From: Vibrio salinus
GTDB lineage: Bacteria > Pseudomonadota > Gammaproteobacteria > Enterobacterales > Vibrionaceae
Reading direction: 5' to 3'
Assembly (NCBI RefSeq): GCF_021272385.1
Contig: NZ_JAJSDZ010000010.1
Location: 434,001-498,000, forward strand
DNA length: 64,000 nucleotides
The first letter of the stretch is position 1. Every line of letters begins with the position of its first letter. The notes under the pieces are model-generated. The model had not been told where the DNA came from, searched no databases, and saw only the letters and a program-made list of their open reading frames with translations. A program made the translations under genes and the position numbers. This document shows, in pieces, positions 37,121 to 46,483 of the stretch.

Positions 37121-38665
37121 TTATTCAAAGACGATGCCCTGAGCAAGAGGCAAGTCACCACCATAGTTGATAGTATTCGTACTTCTTCTCATGTAGCTTT
37201 TCCATGCATCTGAGCCAGATTCACGACCACCTCCGGTGTCTTTTTCACCACCGAAAGCGCCGCCGATTTCTGCGCCGGATGTACCGATATTGATGTTGGC
37301 GATACCACAATCAGAGCCGGAAGGAGAAAGGAATAACTCAGCTTCACGCATATTTTCAGTGAACATTGCAGAAGACAGCCCCTGTGGCACTTCGTTCTGG
37401 ATGTCTATTGCTTCTTTAATGTCATCAAATGTCATGACATATAAAATCGGAGCAAATGTTTCATGGTGCACAATTGGTGCATCATGAGCAATTTCAACAA
37501 TAGCCGGATTGACGTAAAAACCTTTTTCAGGGACATTCTCACTAACACGGTCGCCTCCATAAATAATGCTGCCACCCTGAGATTTTGCTGCCTTCAGTGC
37601 CTTTTGCATTGACTCAAAACTTGCGCTGTCAACCAGTGGGCCAACTAAGATATTTTCTGCTCGGGGGTCACCGATACGTAGTGTTGAGTAGGCTTGTTTT
37701 AAGCGTTCTACTAATGAGTCTTTGACGGATGAGTGAACAATGAGTCTGCGTAGACTGGTACAACGCTGACCAGCAGTACCGACGGCCGCAAATACAATCG
37801 CACGAAGAGCAAGTTCCAGATCAGCATACTGAGAGACAATCATGGCGTTGTTGCCTCCTAATTCTAATAAAGAACGACCCAGACGTTCGCCAACGACTTT
37901 ACCTACACTGCGTCCCATCGCGGTAGAGCCGGTTGCTGAAACAAGAGGATAGCGTTTATCTGCGCTCATTGTTTTGCCTATTTCTGCATCACCAATTACA
38001 ACACTACAGATATTTTTAGGTGCATCAGAAAATTTTTCCAATGCTTTATTCACAATGCATTGAGCTGCCAGTGCACAAAGTGGTGTTTTTTCTGATGGTT
38101 TCCAGACGATCGCATTGCCACAAACCAGACCCAGCATGGTATTCCATGCCCATACTGCCATTGGGAAGTTAAATGCAGAAATAACGGCAACCGGACCTAG
38201 CGGAAGCCATTGTTCCATCATGCGGTGTCCGGGTCTTTCACTTGCGATAGTCAGACCATGTAACTGACGGGAAAGGCCAACTGCAAAATCGCACACATCA
38301 ATCCATTCCTGAACTTCGCCTAAAGCTTCAGGCATGATTTTACCGGATTCCAGAGTAATCACCTGAGCAAGCTCTTCCTTGTATTCTCTTGCAAGGTTAC
38401 CGATGATACGAACCAATTCACCACGTTTAGGGGCTGGAACTTCGCGCCACTCTTTAAATGCTTCGGTTGCATTCGTTGTTAATTCATTAAATTGTTCTAC
38501 TGTGGCACAAGTGAAAGTGGCTGTTTGTTTCCCATCGACAGGGCTATAGCCATTAAAACTGTTTCCTAGGCCTTTTGTATTCGCTTCTCCCGAAACGATA
38601 CAAGAATAAGTGCCGCTTTCGTTAAATTTATTAACGCCCAGAGTCTCTAAAAATTGAAGAGTCAT
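37121..38665 (-). CDS. ALDH7-type aldehyde dehydrogenase (piperideine-6-carboxylate / aminoadipate semialdehyde type)
   Basis: A 514-aa NAD-dependent aldehyde dehydrogenase. The ALDH7 (antiquitin/AmaB) pattern is clear: PLGPVAVISAFNFPMAVWAWN, SLLELGGNNAMIV (catalytic Glu), GTAGQRCTSLRR (catalytic Cys), and the end GGAFGGEKDTGGGRESGSDAWKSYMRRST. Enzymes of this class oxidise alpha-aminoadipate semialdehyde (in equilibrium with piperideine-6-carboxylate) in lysine and pipecolate breakdown. The gene is divergent from a lysR gene with an aminotransferase beyond it, which fits a lysine-type pathway. Exact substrate not proven. Confidence 0.88.
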   Translation of the reverse strand: MTLQFLETLGVNKFNESGTYSCIVSGEANTKGLGNSFNGYSPVDGKQTATFTCATVEQFNELTTNATEAFKEWREVPAPKRGELVRIIGNLAREYKEELAQVITLESGKIMPEALGEVQEWIDVCDFAVGLSRQLHGLTIASERPGHRMMEQWLPLGPVAVISAFNFPMAVWAWNTMLGLVCGNAIVWKPSEKTPLCALAAQCIVNKALEKFSDAPKNICSVVIGDAEIGKTMSADKRYPLVSATGSTAMGRSVGKVVGERLGRSLLELGGNNAMIVSQYADLELALRAIVFAAVGTAGQRCTSLRRLIVHSSVKDSLVERLKQAYSTLRIGDPRAENILVGPLVDSASFESMQKALKAAKSQGGSIIYGGDRVSENVPEKGFYVNPAIVEIAHDAPIVHHETFAPILYVMTFDDIKEAIDIQNEVPQGLSSAMFTENMREAELFLSPSGSDCGIANINIGTSGAEIGGAFGGEKDTGGGRESGSDAWKSYMRRSTNTINYGGDLPLAQGIVFE

Positions 38666-38747
38666 AGTTATCTTTCCTTGAAGGGTTGCTGTGCTTTCGA
38701 TATTAAGCAGGGACGAGGCTCAGGTATAATAGTGAATATTTAGATGC

Positions 38748-38766
38748 CCTATAGGTAAAATCTATA
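38748..38766. promoter_or_regulatory. LysR-type box between the ALDH7 and lysR genes
   Basis: TATAG-N7-CTATA (38750-38766) contains a T-N11-A core typical of LysR sites. Its left part reads CCTATAGGTAAA; a near-identical CCTAAAGGAAAA lies at 39707-39718 before the aminotransferase gene, suggesting one regulator controls both. Confidence 0.5.
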
Positions 38767-38848
38767 TACGGAAGCAGTCTTGGTGCTTTTGGCTATAGCG
38801 TGTATATTGAGCTGGTGGATATTTAATGTTGTAAAGGATTACCTGAAT

Positions 38849-39688
38849 ATGCTGTTTCGTTCTCTACGATATTTTGTTGCCGTGTATGAAGAATTAAGCT
38901 TTAGTGCAGCTTCCAAGCGCTGCTTTGTTGCTCAACCTTCTATCTCTTCCGCTGTACAGCAGTTAGAAAACGATCTGGATTGCCAGTTATTTGTGCGCCA
39001 TTCTAAAGGCGTTACGCCTACACCTGCGGGAGAAGCCTTATATCCTAAGGCATGCAATGTGCTATCAGATGTAACGGATATAAAGGGGTTGTTTAAAAAG
39101 GGGATAGAACGGGTGCCTTTAAGGCTGGCATTGAGCCCTTTTCTTGGCAGCGAACGAGTCTGTGAAATTGTTAAGACCTTAATGAATTCGGTTTCAGGGA
39201 TTGAATTGACGTTGGTGGATATCGATGAGCCGTGTGATGCCCGAATTCTTTCTGTTTCACAGGCAACCGATGATGAGGTGTTTCAACGGTTATGGGTAGA
39301 TCATTATGTGTTGGCTCTTCCTAAAGAACATCCTCTTACCGCCTTAAAAACGATTCCGATAGAAGCATTAAATAATGTCGCCTTTATCAGTCGTCAGCCT
39401 TGTGATATCAATGATTCATGGCGATTTGCAGTTCAGGAAAAAGGGTTGAAATTGAATATACGGGCAACCGTAAAAACCGAAGAGTATGCTCTCGATCTTG
39501 TTGCTGCAGGTCTTGGCGTTTCTGTAGCTCCATACCATTCCACGCAGAAGCGGGATGATATTGTTACCCGGAAAGTGTCAGATATCAATCTGGAGAGGGT
39601 GATCGGGTTCGTTTATCCTAAGAAACACGCATTATCAGCTGATATTTTAAGGGCGATTCATGCCGCCAGACAGCAATTAACAGAGTGA
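38849..39688 (+). CDS. LysR-family transcriptional regulator
   Basis: A 279-aa regulator. The N-terminal helix-turn-helix (SLRYFVAVYEELSFSAASKRCFVAQPSISSAVQQLE) and the following dimer helix are standard; the C-terminal effector domain is complete (PLRLALSPFLGSERVC to VAAGLGVSVAPYH). I start at ATG 38849, as LysR proteins begin right before this helix; the frame extends to 38780. It is divergent from the ALDH7 gene and precedes the aminotransferase by about 100 bp. Confidence 0.92.
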   Translation: MLFRSLRYFVAVYEELSFSAASKRCFVAQPSISSAVQQLENDLDCQLFVRHSKGVTPTPAGEALYPKACNVLSDVTDIKGLFKKGIERVPLRLALSPFLGSERVCEIVKTLMNSVSGIELTLVDIDEPCDARILSVSQATDDEVFQRLWVDHYVLALPKEHPLTALKTIPIEALNNVAFISRQPCDINDSWRFAVQEKGLKLNIRATVKTEEYALDLVAAGLGVSVAPYHSTQKRDDIVTRKVSDINLERVIGFVYPKKHALSADILRAIHAARQQLTE

Positions 39689-39706
39689 TAGCATTTATAT
39701 ATAGCG

Positions 39707-39718
39707 CCTAAAGGAAAA
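39707..39718 (+). promoter_or_regulatory. Second copy of the CCTAWAGGWAAA motif
   Basis: CCTAAAGGAAAA upstream of the aminotransferase matches the motif at 38748-38759 apart from two A/T changes. Proposed site of the neighbouring LysR protein. Confidence 0.4.
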
Positions 39719-39790
39719 TAGTATTTCTTTCTTGTTTTCGGTCATCGTAATCTAGTCAAACAGAATGATGATTTAAGCAAGGAAGCCCAC

Positions 39791-41122
39791 ATGAAATTTG
39801 ATTTTCAAGCGTCTTCAACTCCTATTCCGTCAGAAAATGTCATAGCGGCTTTACAGGATGCGAATATTCCTGATTTAGAAACAGCGTCTATCAGACGCCT
39901 TTCCGGACTTATTAATAAGATCGAGTCGTTGAGTGGCGAAAAATTTATTCGTATGGAAATGGGGGTGCCAGGCATTAGTGCGCCTAAAGTGGGTATTCAA
40001 GCTGAAATAGAGGCCCTTAAAAGTGGTGTTGCTTCCCATTATCCCCCTCTTACCGGTATTCCTTCCCTAAAAACAGAGATAGCCCGATTTGTAAAAAGTT
40101 TTTTGAATGTTGACGTAAATAGCGAGTATTGCTATCCAACCGTTGGTTCAGCACAGGGTGCCATGGCTACCTTTATGGTAGCGAATCGAATACGTCCCGA
40201 AGGTGCGACACTTTTCATTGATCCTGGTTTCCCTAATCAGAAAGCTCAGGTAACGGCTCTCGGTCAGTCTTGGGATAGTTTTGATGTTTACAACTACCGG
40301 GGCGAAGTATTAAGAAATATACTCGAAGAAAAACTATCAACAGGACAATATACAACGCTTCTATATTCTAACCCGAATAATCCGGCATGGATTTGTTTTA
40401 ATGATAATGAATTAAAAATTATTGCAGAAGTCGCTGAAAACTATGATGTTATTATTGTTGAAGATTTAGCGTATTTGGGGATGGACTACCGCAGCGATTA
40501 TTCGGTCCCCAATCAGGCTCCATTTCAACCGACAGTCGCTAAGTACGCGAAAGACTATATTTTATTAATTTCCAGTTCAAAAGTGTTTAGTTATGCGGGG
40601 CAAAGAATTGGTAGCTTGATCATTTCTGAGCACTTAGCACAACGAGAATTTGTGACACTTCAACCAACCCTTGGTTATTCCAGATTTGAGCATGCGATGG
40701 TATTTGGTGGATTTCATCCATTATCTTCAGGTGTGACACATTCTGTTCAGTATGGATTGGCTGCGATGATGAAAGCAGTAAATGATGGCGAGAATCCGTT
40801 CTTGAAAGATACACAGGTGTATCAGAAAAGGGCGGCTGAAATGAAACGTCTGTTTACCGAGCATGGTTTCTATATTGTTTATGATAAGGACATCGATAAA
40901 CCGATTGGTGATGGATTTTATTTTACGTTTGCCTACCCGGGGCTGAGTTCTGGTGAATTACTGGAAACTCTGCTGTATTTTGGTATCAGTGCTATTTCTT
41001 TGATGAATACGGGGTCGGAGCGAAATGAAGGGCTTCGGGCTTGTGTGTCTCAGGTCCATGAGTCTCAATTCCCACTTTTAGAAGAAAGAATCAAAGCATT
41101 CTCTGCATTGATGGGGGAATGA
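39791..41122 (+). CDS. PLP-dependent class I/II aminotransferase
   Basis: A 443-aa fold-type I aminotransferase. Visible features: the HYPPLTGIPSLKTEIARF segment, the NPNNPAW substrate-binding motif, VEDLAYLGMDY and the PLP-binding lysine in SSSKVFSYAGQRIGSLI. Because it follows the lysR gene and shares a sequence motif with the ALDH7 promoter region, I infer a step in the same pathway, for example transfer of the amino group from 2-aminoadipate to give 2-oxoadipate. The acceptor and exact substrate cannot be read from sequence. Confidence 0.88.
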   Translation: MKFDFQASSTPIPSENVIAALQDANIPDLETASIRRLSGLINKIESLSGEKFIRMEMGVPGISAPKVGIQAEIEALKSGVASHYPPLTGIPSLKTEIARFVKSFLNVDVNSEYCYPTVGSAQGAMATFMVANRIRPEGATLFIDPGFPNQKAQVTALGQSWDSFDVYNYRGEVLRNILEEKLSTGQYTTLLYSNPNNPAWICFNDNELKIIAEVAENYDVIIVEDLAYLGMDYRSDYSVPNQAPFQPTVAKYAKDYILLISSSKVFSYAGQRIGSLIISEHLAQREFVTLQPTLGYSRFEHAMVFGGFHPLSSGVTHSVQYGLAAMMKAVNDGENPFLKDTQVYQKRAAEMKRLFTEHGFYIVYDKDIDKPIGDGFYFTFAYPGLSSGELLETLLYFGISAISLMNTGSERNEGLRACVSQVHESQFPLLEERIKAFSALMGE

Positions 41123-41123
41123 A

Positions 41124-41395
41124 ATAACTAAGTTTATAGACATATTCCTGAGTAGTAACCCCTTTACCGGAGCGGATGATGACGAGCTTTATATGGATGT
41201 TTTGCTACTTGGTTCTGAAAAGGCGAAGAAGTTTCTTGTAGTTAGCACCGGGGGCATGGCATTGATGGGTTTGTATGCTCTACGATACAACCCGGCATAC
41301 TGAGTGAAAATGTTATCAATCATTTACCGGATGATACCCGTCGTGTCATTATCCATGCCGTCAATCCATATGGAATGGTTCATCTACTGTTCTAA
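41124..41395 (+). pseudogene. Decayed DUF2817 (M14-like peptidase) gene
   Basis: Two pieces in different frames resemble DUF2817. The first encodes KFIDIFLSSNPFTG, DDELYMDVLLLGSEKAKKFL and VVSTGGMALMGLYAL, then a stop (TGA near 41300). The second encodes VINHLPDDTRRVIIHAVNPYGMVHLL and a stop at 41393. In intact members these are the DVAWLGP..A..VLV.S.GTHGVEGF and LP....L.LVHA.NPYGF motifs. The zinc-binding middle is missing. There is no start codon and the aminotransferase ends directly upstream. It is a remnant. Confidence 0.7.
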
Positions 41396-42627
41396 GCCGG
41401 AAGTTCGTCAACCCATTGAAGTGCCTCTGCAAGACAGCTCATTATATCTTTGTTATCAATACTTAGGTGATTTTCCGTATGGTCTAATAATTGCCAGTCT
41501 GAGCATTCCACTGCTTTAGCCATATCGAGAATAAAGCTAAGTGTACCTTTGTGTTCTAGCAGTGCCTGAAAAATAGATTCATCAATAGCCATATTGTTGA
41601 TAATAACCTGTAGTTCCATGTCAAGTAATCCATCTACCAGAGACAGCATTCCGCACAGATAAGCCATTTCAATTAAGTTTTTATCACCAATTAATCTTGT
41701 TAGATTATCCATGAATCTGGCACGTGTCAGCATATTTCGATATACGATATTAGGCTTCCCTGGTGCAAGAGCGGAAAGGGAAATGTAGTTTGCGTATTTT
41801 CTTATTCGATCATCGCCTAAATAAGCTAATGCTTGCTGAATATTCTTTATTGGATTGACAAGGCGGGAATCATTATTAACAAAATTTAACAGCTGTACCG
41901 ACAAAGTTGGATTTCGGACAATCAGTTCATTAATTTTTGTTTTATCAAGAGGACTGGGTTTAGAAGTTAGATCACACAATCTGAACATATCTATAGATGA
42001 TGAGCTGAGTTTGTGTGTTTTTATTATTTCCGGTTTCTGGTAAAAGAAGCCCTGAAAAAAATGGAAACCAATTGCTGCTGCTTTTTTAAATTCTTCATAA
42101 GTTTCTATTTTTTCACCAATAAACTGTATATGTGTTTTCGAAAAGTTGCGTATTATTTGCTGACATTGCTGTAGTGTTGTTTCTCTTATATCAAGTTTGA
42201 TGTAGTCAACCAAGGGATAAAACCTTTTCCATTCTGTAGACGGTATAAAATCATCCAAGGCGAAGCGGTAACCTTTGCTTTTCAGCTTTGAAACGGCGTT
42301 GTAGAGTTCGTCCGATGGTTCACAGGTCTCCAAAATTTCAATAACAATGTCGGTGTGTGAAAAATCCAGTGGTACTAAATCAACAATGTCATTTTGAGTG
42401 AAATTAATAAATCCAATCTTGTTATTTAAATTACGCTTTTGAAAGGTTAATAGCTGCTCGGCTAATAACCGCTTCGTTACCTGGCTTTTTCGTGAGTGTT
42501 CAGGAAAAGCATTGTTCGTACTATCTCTGTAGAGCAGTTCGTATGCATATAATTTTCTGTCCCTATTAACGATTGGCTGCCTGGCAACAATAGAATTGTA
42601 TATATCTGAGTCATTAGACAAATTCAT
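41392..42627 (-). CDS. EAL-HDOD signalling protein (YuxH-like)
   Basis: A 411-aa soluble protein. The N-terminal half (about 1-200) is an EAL-like domain: ARQPIVNRDRKLYAYELLYRD has ELL in place of EAL, with FALDDFIP, YIKLDIRE and IGEKIETYEEF later. Because the first metal Glu segment is changed and other ligands are unclear, phosphodiesterase activity is doubtful. The C-terminal half (about 200-411) is an HDOD domain (NPTLSVQLLNFVN, IQQALAYLGDDRIRKYANYISL). Such proteins act as adaptors in motility and biofilm control. It ends on top of the DUF2817 remnant. Confidence 0.87.
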   Translation of the reverse strand: MNLSNDSDIYNSIVARQPIVNRDRKLYAYELLYRDSTNNAFPEHSRKSQVTKRLLAEQLLTFQKRNLNNKIGFINFTQNDIVDLVPLDFSHTDIVIEILETCEPSDELYNAVSKLKSKGYRFALDDFIPSTEWKRFYPLVDYIKLDIRETTLQQCQQIIRNFSKTHIQFIGEKIETYEEFKKAAAIGFHFFQGFFYQKPEIIKTHKLSSSSIDMFRLCDLTSKPSPLDKTKINELIVRNPTLSVQLLNFVNNDSRLVNPIKNIQQALAYLGDDRIRKYANYISLSALAPGKPNIVYRNMLTRARFMDNLTRLIGDKNLIEMAYLCGMLSLVDGLLDMELQVIINNMAIDESIFQALLEHKGTLSFILDMAKAVECSDWQLLDHTENHLSIDNKDIMSCLAEALQWVDELPA

Positions 42628-42727
42628 AGTATAGTACTGAACCGTTGTTTTATTTTTCTATCTGGCATTTTGCTTACTCCATAAGGTGAGCTTTATTAAA
42701 TAAACCGGATAGTCCACACCTGACCGA

Positions 42728-44371
42728 TCAGCCGATATGTTTAGCAGAGACGGAAAATTCATCCAGTGTAGACGATATTCCTTTTGCCATATCACTCATA
42801 TCAATCGCTATTTTTGAGCTGCTTATAATTTTCTGATTTGTGTTATCTAATAAATTGGTCAGAAAATCCTGAGCCTGTTTCAGATCATGGATGCTATTCG
42901 ACTGTTGTTCAATTAAGGTGGCAATCTGATTTTGTTGTTCAACGGTTAAGGAAATCGATGTGCTAATGAGGTTGATATTTTTTTCCGTATCCTGACTGCA
43001 CGTTTTACTGTTTTCGACTTCTTTGTAAAGTTGTTCTACGGAATCGACCGAAGTTTTCACACGTTCGGTTAACTCGTTAAGTAAGCCACTGATTTCTTCG
43101 GTAGAGTCATTCGTTTTACTGGCTAATACCCGTACTTCATCGGCAACAACCGCAAACCCTCTTCCCTGTTCGCCCGCTCTTGCTGCTTCGATTGCGGCAT
43201 TAAGGGCGAGCAGGTTGGTTTGCTCCGCAATGGATTGGATCACATCGATGATGCTGTAGACCTTTTCTGCAACCGTGCTTAATTCTTGTATATTGTCGGA
43301 AACTTTCACCGATTCCTGAGAGGCCATTTCGACGGCTTTTAAATTCTCTTTAACGGAATCAAGACCCTGACTGGCACTATTCTGGCTTTGATTGGCTGAC
43401 TCAAGAGTCTGGGTGACGACATCTGAAACCATATCAAAAGAGGCCACTAAACTGTCTGAAATATCGGAGATTTCGTCGTACTTATTTTTCTCTTCGGTAT
43501 AACTGCTATTGACTTCCTGAGCAAGCGTTTCGACTCGTAAAGACAGGCCGGTAATATTTTCCGCACTTGTTTTTAGCCCTTTTACTACCGAAGAAAGGGC
43601 GTGCCTCATGGACTGAATGTTTTTTGCTAACAAGCCCAGCTCGCTTGCATTAATCATATTGTCAATTTGTTTACTGTCTTCCAGATCGCCTTTACTGGTT
43701 GCTTTGCTGACATCCACCAGTTTGTTGATTGGTTGCGTGATGCTCCGGCCTATCAGGAGGGATAGGGTGAAAACCAGAAAGATACCGGCAAGAGAGATGA
43801 TAATAATGTCATAAATTAAACTTTGTACGTTTCCGTTTGCAAAGCGATTATAGCTGAGAACCGCTTTGTTCATCGTGACCAGAGTTTTTTGATTCTCAAG
43901 CATAAAGGCGTCCACTTCCGGTTCTGTTGGCGGCGTTTTAGAGTGAAGGAGTTCAAACGCCATGGATTTTTGTTTTTTCCATAACGCTTCTACGGCATTC
44001 AGTTGATTTAAGAACTGGCTATCCGAACTTTTAATCAGCACAATTGGGTTTTTCATTGTTAGGTCTGAAAATGTTCTGCCGCCGGATTTCAGGGCGTTTA
44101 ATGAAATTTCGTACAGCTTTATCGTATTGTCATAATTTAATGATGAATGATTGGATTTATGACCTTCATAAACAGACAACATCACTTCACTGGCGAACTT
44201 TTTGGTTAACATGCGTTGTCGTCCAGCCACATTAATGACCGTGACGTCCTGCTTGTTATTATTCAACGTAATAATAATATCCGCAGCGATGAGGCTCATT
44301 GTAATTAAAACGGTTATGAGTATTGCAACAAGACGCTTTGTTACTGATAAATTAGAAAGTATATGATTCAT
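42728..44371 (-). CDS. Chemoreceptor with PilJ-type N-terminal sensor
   Basis: A 547-aa methyl-accepting chemotaxis protein. A first membrane helix ([21 protein letters not shown]) and a second near residues 184-205 ([20 protein letters not shown]) enclose a periplasmic helical sensor that starts [19 protein letters not shown], the PilJ/NarX-like hallmark. A HAMP segment, then the signalling domain with its hairpin tip ([20 protein letters not shown]) follow. It lies between the EAL-HDOD gene and the SpoIIE-type regulator; ligand unknown. No terminal CheR-binding pentapeptide is seen. Confidence 0.9.
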   Translation of the reverse strand: MNHILSNLSVTKRLVAILITVLITMSLIAADIIITLNNNKQDVTVINVAGRQRMLTKKFASEVMLSVYEGHKSNHSSLNYDNTIKLYEISLNALKSGGRTFSDLTMKNPIVLIKSSDSQFLNQLNAVEALWKKQKSMAFELLHSKTPPTEPEVDAFMLENQKTLVTMNKAVLSYNRFANGNVQSLIYDIIIISLAGIFLVFTLSLLIGRSITQPINKLVDVSKATSKGDLEDSKQIDNMINASELGLLAKNIQSMRHALSSVVKGLKTSAENITGLSLRVETLAQEVNSSYTEEKNKYDEISDISDSLVASFDMVSDVVTQTLESANQSQNSASQGLDSVKENLKAVEMASQESVKVSDNIQELSTVAEKVYSIIDVIQSIAEQTNLLALNAAIEAARAGEQGRGFAVVADEVRVLASKTNDSTEEISGLLNELTERVKTSVDSVEQLYKEVENSKTCSQDTEKNINLISTSISLTVEQQNQIATLIEQQSNSIHDLKQAQDFLTNLLDNTNQKIISSSKIAIDMSDMAKGISSTLDEFSVSAKHIG

Positions 44372-44483
44372 CTTTAAGCCTTATTATATTTTCCAGCCAA
44401 TTCCAACATTCAAAACTTAGGATAAAAATTGCTTATATACAATTAAATGAGTAATGATTGTTATCAAAAAGGGAAATAAAGGC

Positions 44484-46166
44484 TCATTCATGCGCTTCTA
44501 AGCGGTATATTGCCGTGACGCATTTACCTTTATTTGAGTAGTGAACCGATTCACATAACCGGGTGACCAACGCAATACCTTGCCCATATAATAATGGGTC
44601 TGGACTTATTGAAGAAGACATAAAGTTTTCATAATCGAATCCTTCGCCATTGTGCTCAACGGTAAGTACGATTTTTTTGTCCCCGGGTTGATAATCAACT
44701 TCCAGATTAATCCAATAGTGATTACTCAGTTTTTTTATCTGTTCTTCACGTAATTTGTAAAACGTATAGAATCCATCCTCTTGCTCTTTGATAGACGAGT
44801 CTAAATTTAACAAACCGTGCTCGATTGCATTGGCAAACAGCTCGGATAGAACAGAGCATATAAAATCAAGATGGATTCCTTTTATTAATCCGGATAATAA
44901 GTTCCGAACTTCATTCATTACTGTTATATTTTTTAGTACGTCGGCAGAAAAAACTTGTGTATATGAACAAGGTACCTGATTGTCCGTATTTATATCGGCT
45001 TCGTATTGATGGTTACATTTATTGGTCACCGGAAACGCCATCGTTAAGATAGATAAGTCATCGTTCATCCGCTTGTCGGAATGTTGGGAAACCGCATCAT
45101 ACAATGCGGTAATGGATGCGTTATTGTTACTAATTGACTGTTCCAGACGTTGACGCCCATAGGGTGTGTTACAGGAATCCGTCGCCTCTATAACTCCATC
45201 GGTATAACAAAGGATTTTCTGGCCGGGCTGCAATGTCAAATGGATGAGATCCGATTCGAATTCATGTGGCTTTAAAACCCCTAACGGCATATGAGTTGAG
45301 ATAAGCTTGTCCACAATACTGCCGTCCGGGTCGATGATATACCCATCCGGTAAGCCGCCTCCCCACCAACATAATTCCGTGCCATTTGGTCTTATCTCAA
45401 AAATACTTGCTGCGAGCATCATGCCGACAGGAAGAAAACTCGACATGACGTTGTTTAGTTCGGTGACAACGTCTCCGAGAGCAATGCCCTTTGTCGCCAT
45501 GGTAAAAAAGGCCCGATAGGCCGGAATGGTTAAAATGGCCGCAGGAAGTCCATGTCCGGTGGCATCGGCGATTAAAACATAAATACTGCCATGAGGCCCC
45601 TTGGCCGCAACAATCAGATCACCATTAAATAAGGTTGAGGGAGTGGAGACGTATTCAATTCCGGAAATGCAGCCAAAATAGGCGTTCATATCTTCTTTCA
45701 GGTTATTAAAGATGGATTCTGCTATGGCATGCTCGTAGCGGATATGGTCATGAAACTGTCTGAGTTCATCTCGTTGGGCTTTGACTTCATTATGCATTTT
45801 TACAATTCGGTGGTGTGCGAAGACTTTGGCTTTGATGACACTGCTGTCAAAGGGCTTTAGGATAAAGTCGTCACCGAATGTTAAACATTTTTCGAATGAT
45901 GCGTGATCGTCTAAACTGGTCAAAAATATAATAGGGATGTGATAGTCAGGGAAGGTATTCCTTATTTCTACGGCGGTTGTGAACCCATCTTTTTTGGGCA
46001 TTAACACATCAAGTAAAATGATATCCGGTATCGATGTCATCTTTTCAATAGTATTTATGACATCGTCACCATCAGAGCAAATACTGATTTCGTCAGCGAT
46101 TTTACTCAGAATAATGCGGCCAAGTTCCCGGTTACTGGCTGAATCATCCACAAGCATAATATGCAT
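44484..46166 (-). CDS. Response regulator with PP2C (SpoIIE) phosphatase and anti-sigma-like kinase domain
   Basis: A 560-aa three-domain switch protein. Residues 1-125 form a receiver (LVDDSASN, phospho-acceptor Asp in ILLDVLMPKKDGF, LKPF). A coiled linker leads to a PP2C/SpoIIE phosphatase (about 170-390; FNGDLIVAAKGP, LIADATGHGLPAAIL, LCYTDGVIEA, NDDLSILTM). The C-terminus (about 410-560) is an RsbW-like HATPase (SELFANAIEHGLL, GQGIALVTRLCESV). It can thus in principle both phosphorylate and dephosphorylate the STAS protein encoded 14 bp upstream, a partner-switching arrangement like HsbR/HsbA. The output is not known. Confidence 0.9.
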   Translation of the reverse strand: MHIMLVDDSASNRELGRIILSKIADEISICSDGDDVINTIEKMTSIPDIILLDVLMPKKDGFTTAVEIRNTFPDYHIPIIFLTSLDDHASFEKCLTFGDDFILKPFDSSVIKAKVFAHHRIVKMHNEVKAQRDELRQFHDHIRYEHAIAESIFNNLKEDMNAYFGCISGIEYVSTPSTLFNGDLIVAAKGPHGSIYVLIADATGHGLPAAILTIPAYRAFFTMATKGIALGDVVTELNNVMSSFLPVGMMLAASIFEIRPNGTELCWWGGGLPDGYIIDPDGSIVDKLISTHMPLGVLKPHEFESDLIHLTLQPGQKILCYTDGVIEATDSCNTPYGRQRLEQSISNNNASITALYDAVSQHSDKRMNDDLSILTMAFPVTNKCNHQYEADINTDNQVPCSYTQVFSADVLKNITVMNEVRNLLSGLIKGIHLDFICSVLSELFANAIEHGLLNLDSSIKEQEDGFYTFYKLREEQIKKLSNHYWINLEVDYQPGDKKIVLTVEHNGEGFDYENFMSSSISPDPLLYGQGIALVTRLCESVHYSNKGKCVTAIYRLEAHE

Positions 46167-46180
46167 TGTTTCTTCTCCTG

Positions 46181-46483
46181 CTAGTCGATATTAAATTTTT
46201 TATCGAAACGCGATATAGCCAGTATTTTCTGAACTTGAGGTAGAACGTTAATAATGCGGATCATGTCCTCTTGAGAGGACAAATAATTTTGCATATTCAG
46301 AAGCATTCCCAACCCTGCGCTATCTATGTAATCCACTTTTCTAAAATCAAGAACAAAACGATATCCTTTCATTTCGGTGTAACATTGCCGAAACTCTTCT
46401 ACCAGACGAAAGTTGAATGAACCATTAATTTCTATTGTGACGCATTTTGATTGTTGATCTATTTGCCTTTTAACTGAGGACAT
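46181..46483 (-). CDS. STAS-domain protein (anti-anti-sigma factor type)
   Basis: A 100-aa single STAS domain with the phosphorylatable serine in FRKVDYIDSAGLGMLLNMQ. It is first in a two-gene unit with the receiver-PP2C-HATPase protein, which is its expected kinase and phosphatase. In related systems the unphosphorylated STAS protein binds a downstream target such as an anti-sigma factor or a diguanylate cyclase. Several cyclic-di-GMP genes are close by and are candidate targets. Confidence 0.9.
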   Translation of the reverse strand: MSSVKRQIDQQSKCVTIEINGSFNFRLVEEFRQCYTEMKGYRFVLDFRKVDYIDSAGLGMLLNMQNYLSSQEDMIRIINVLPQVQKILAISRFDKKFNID

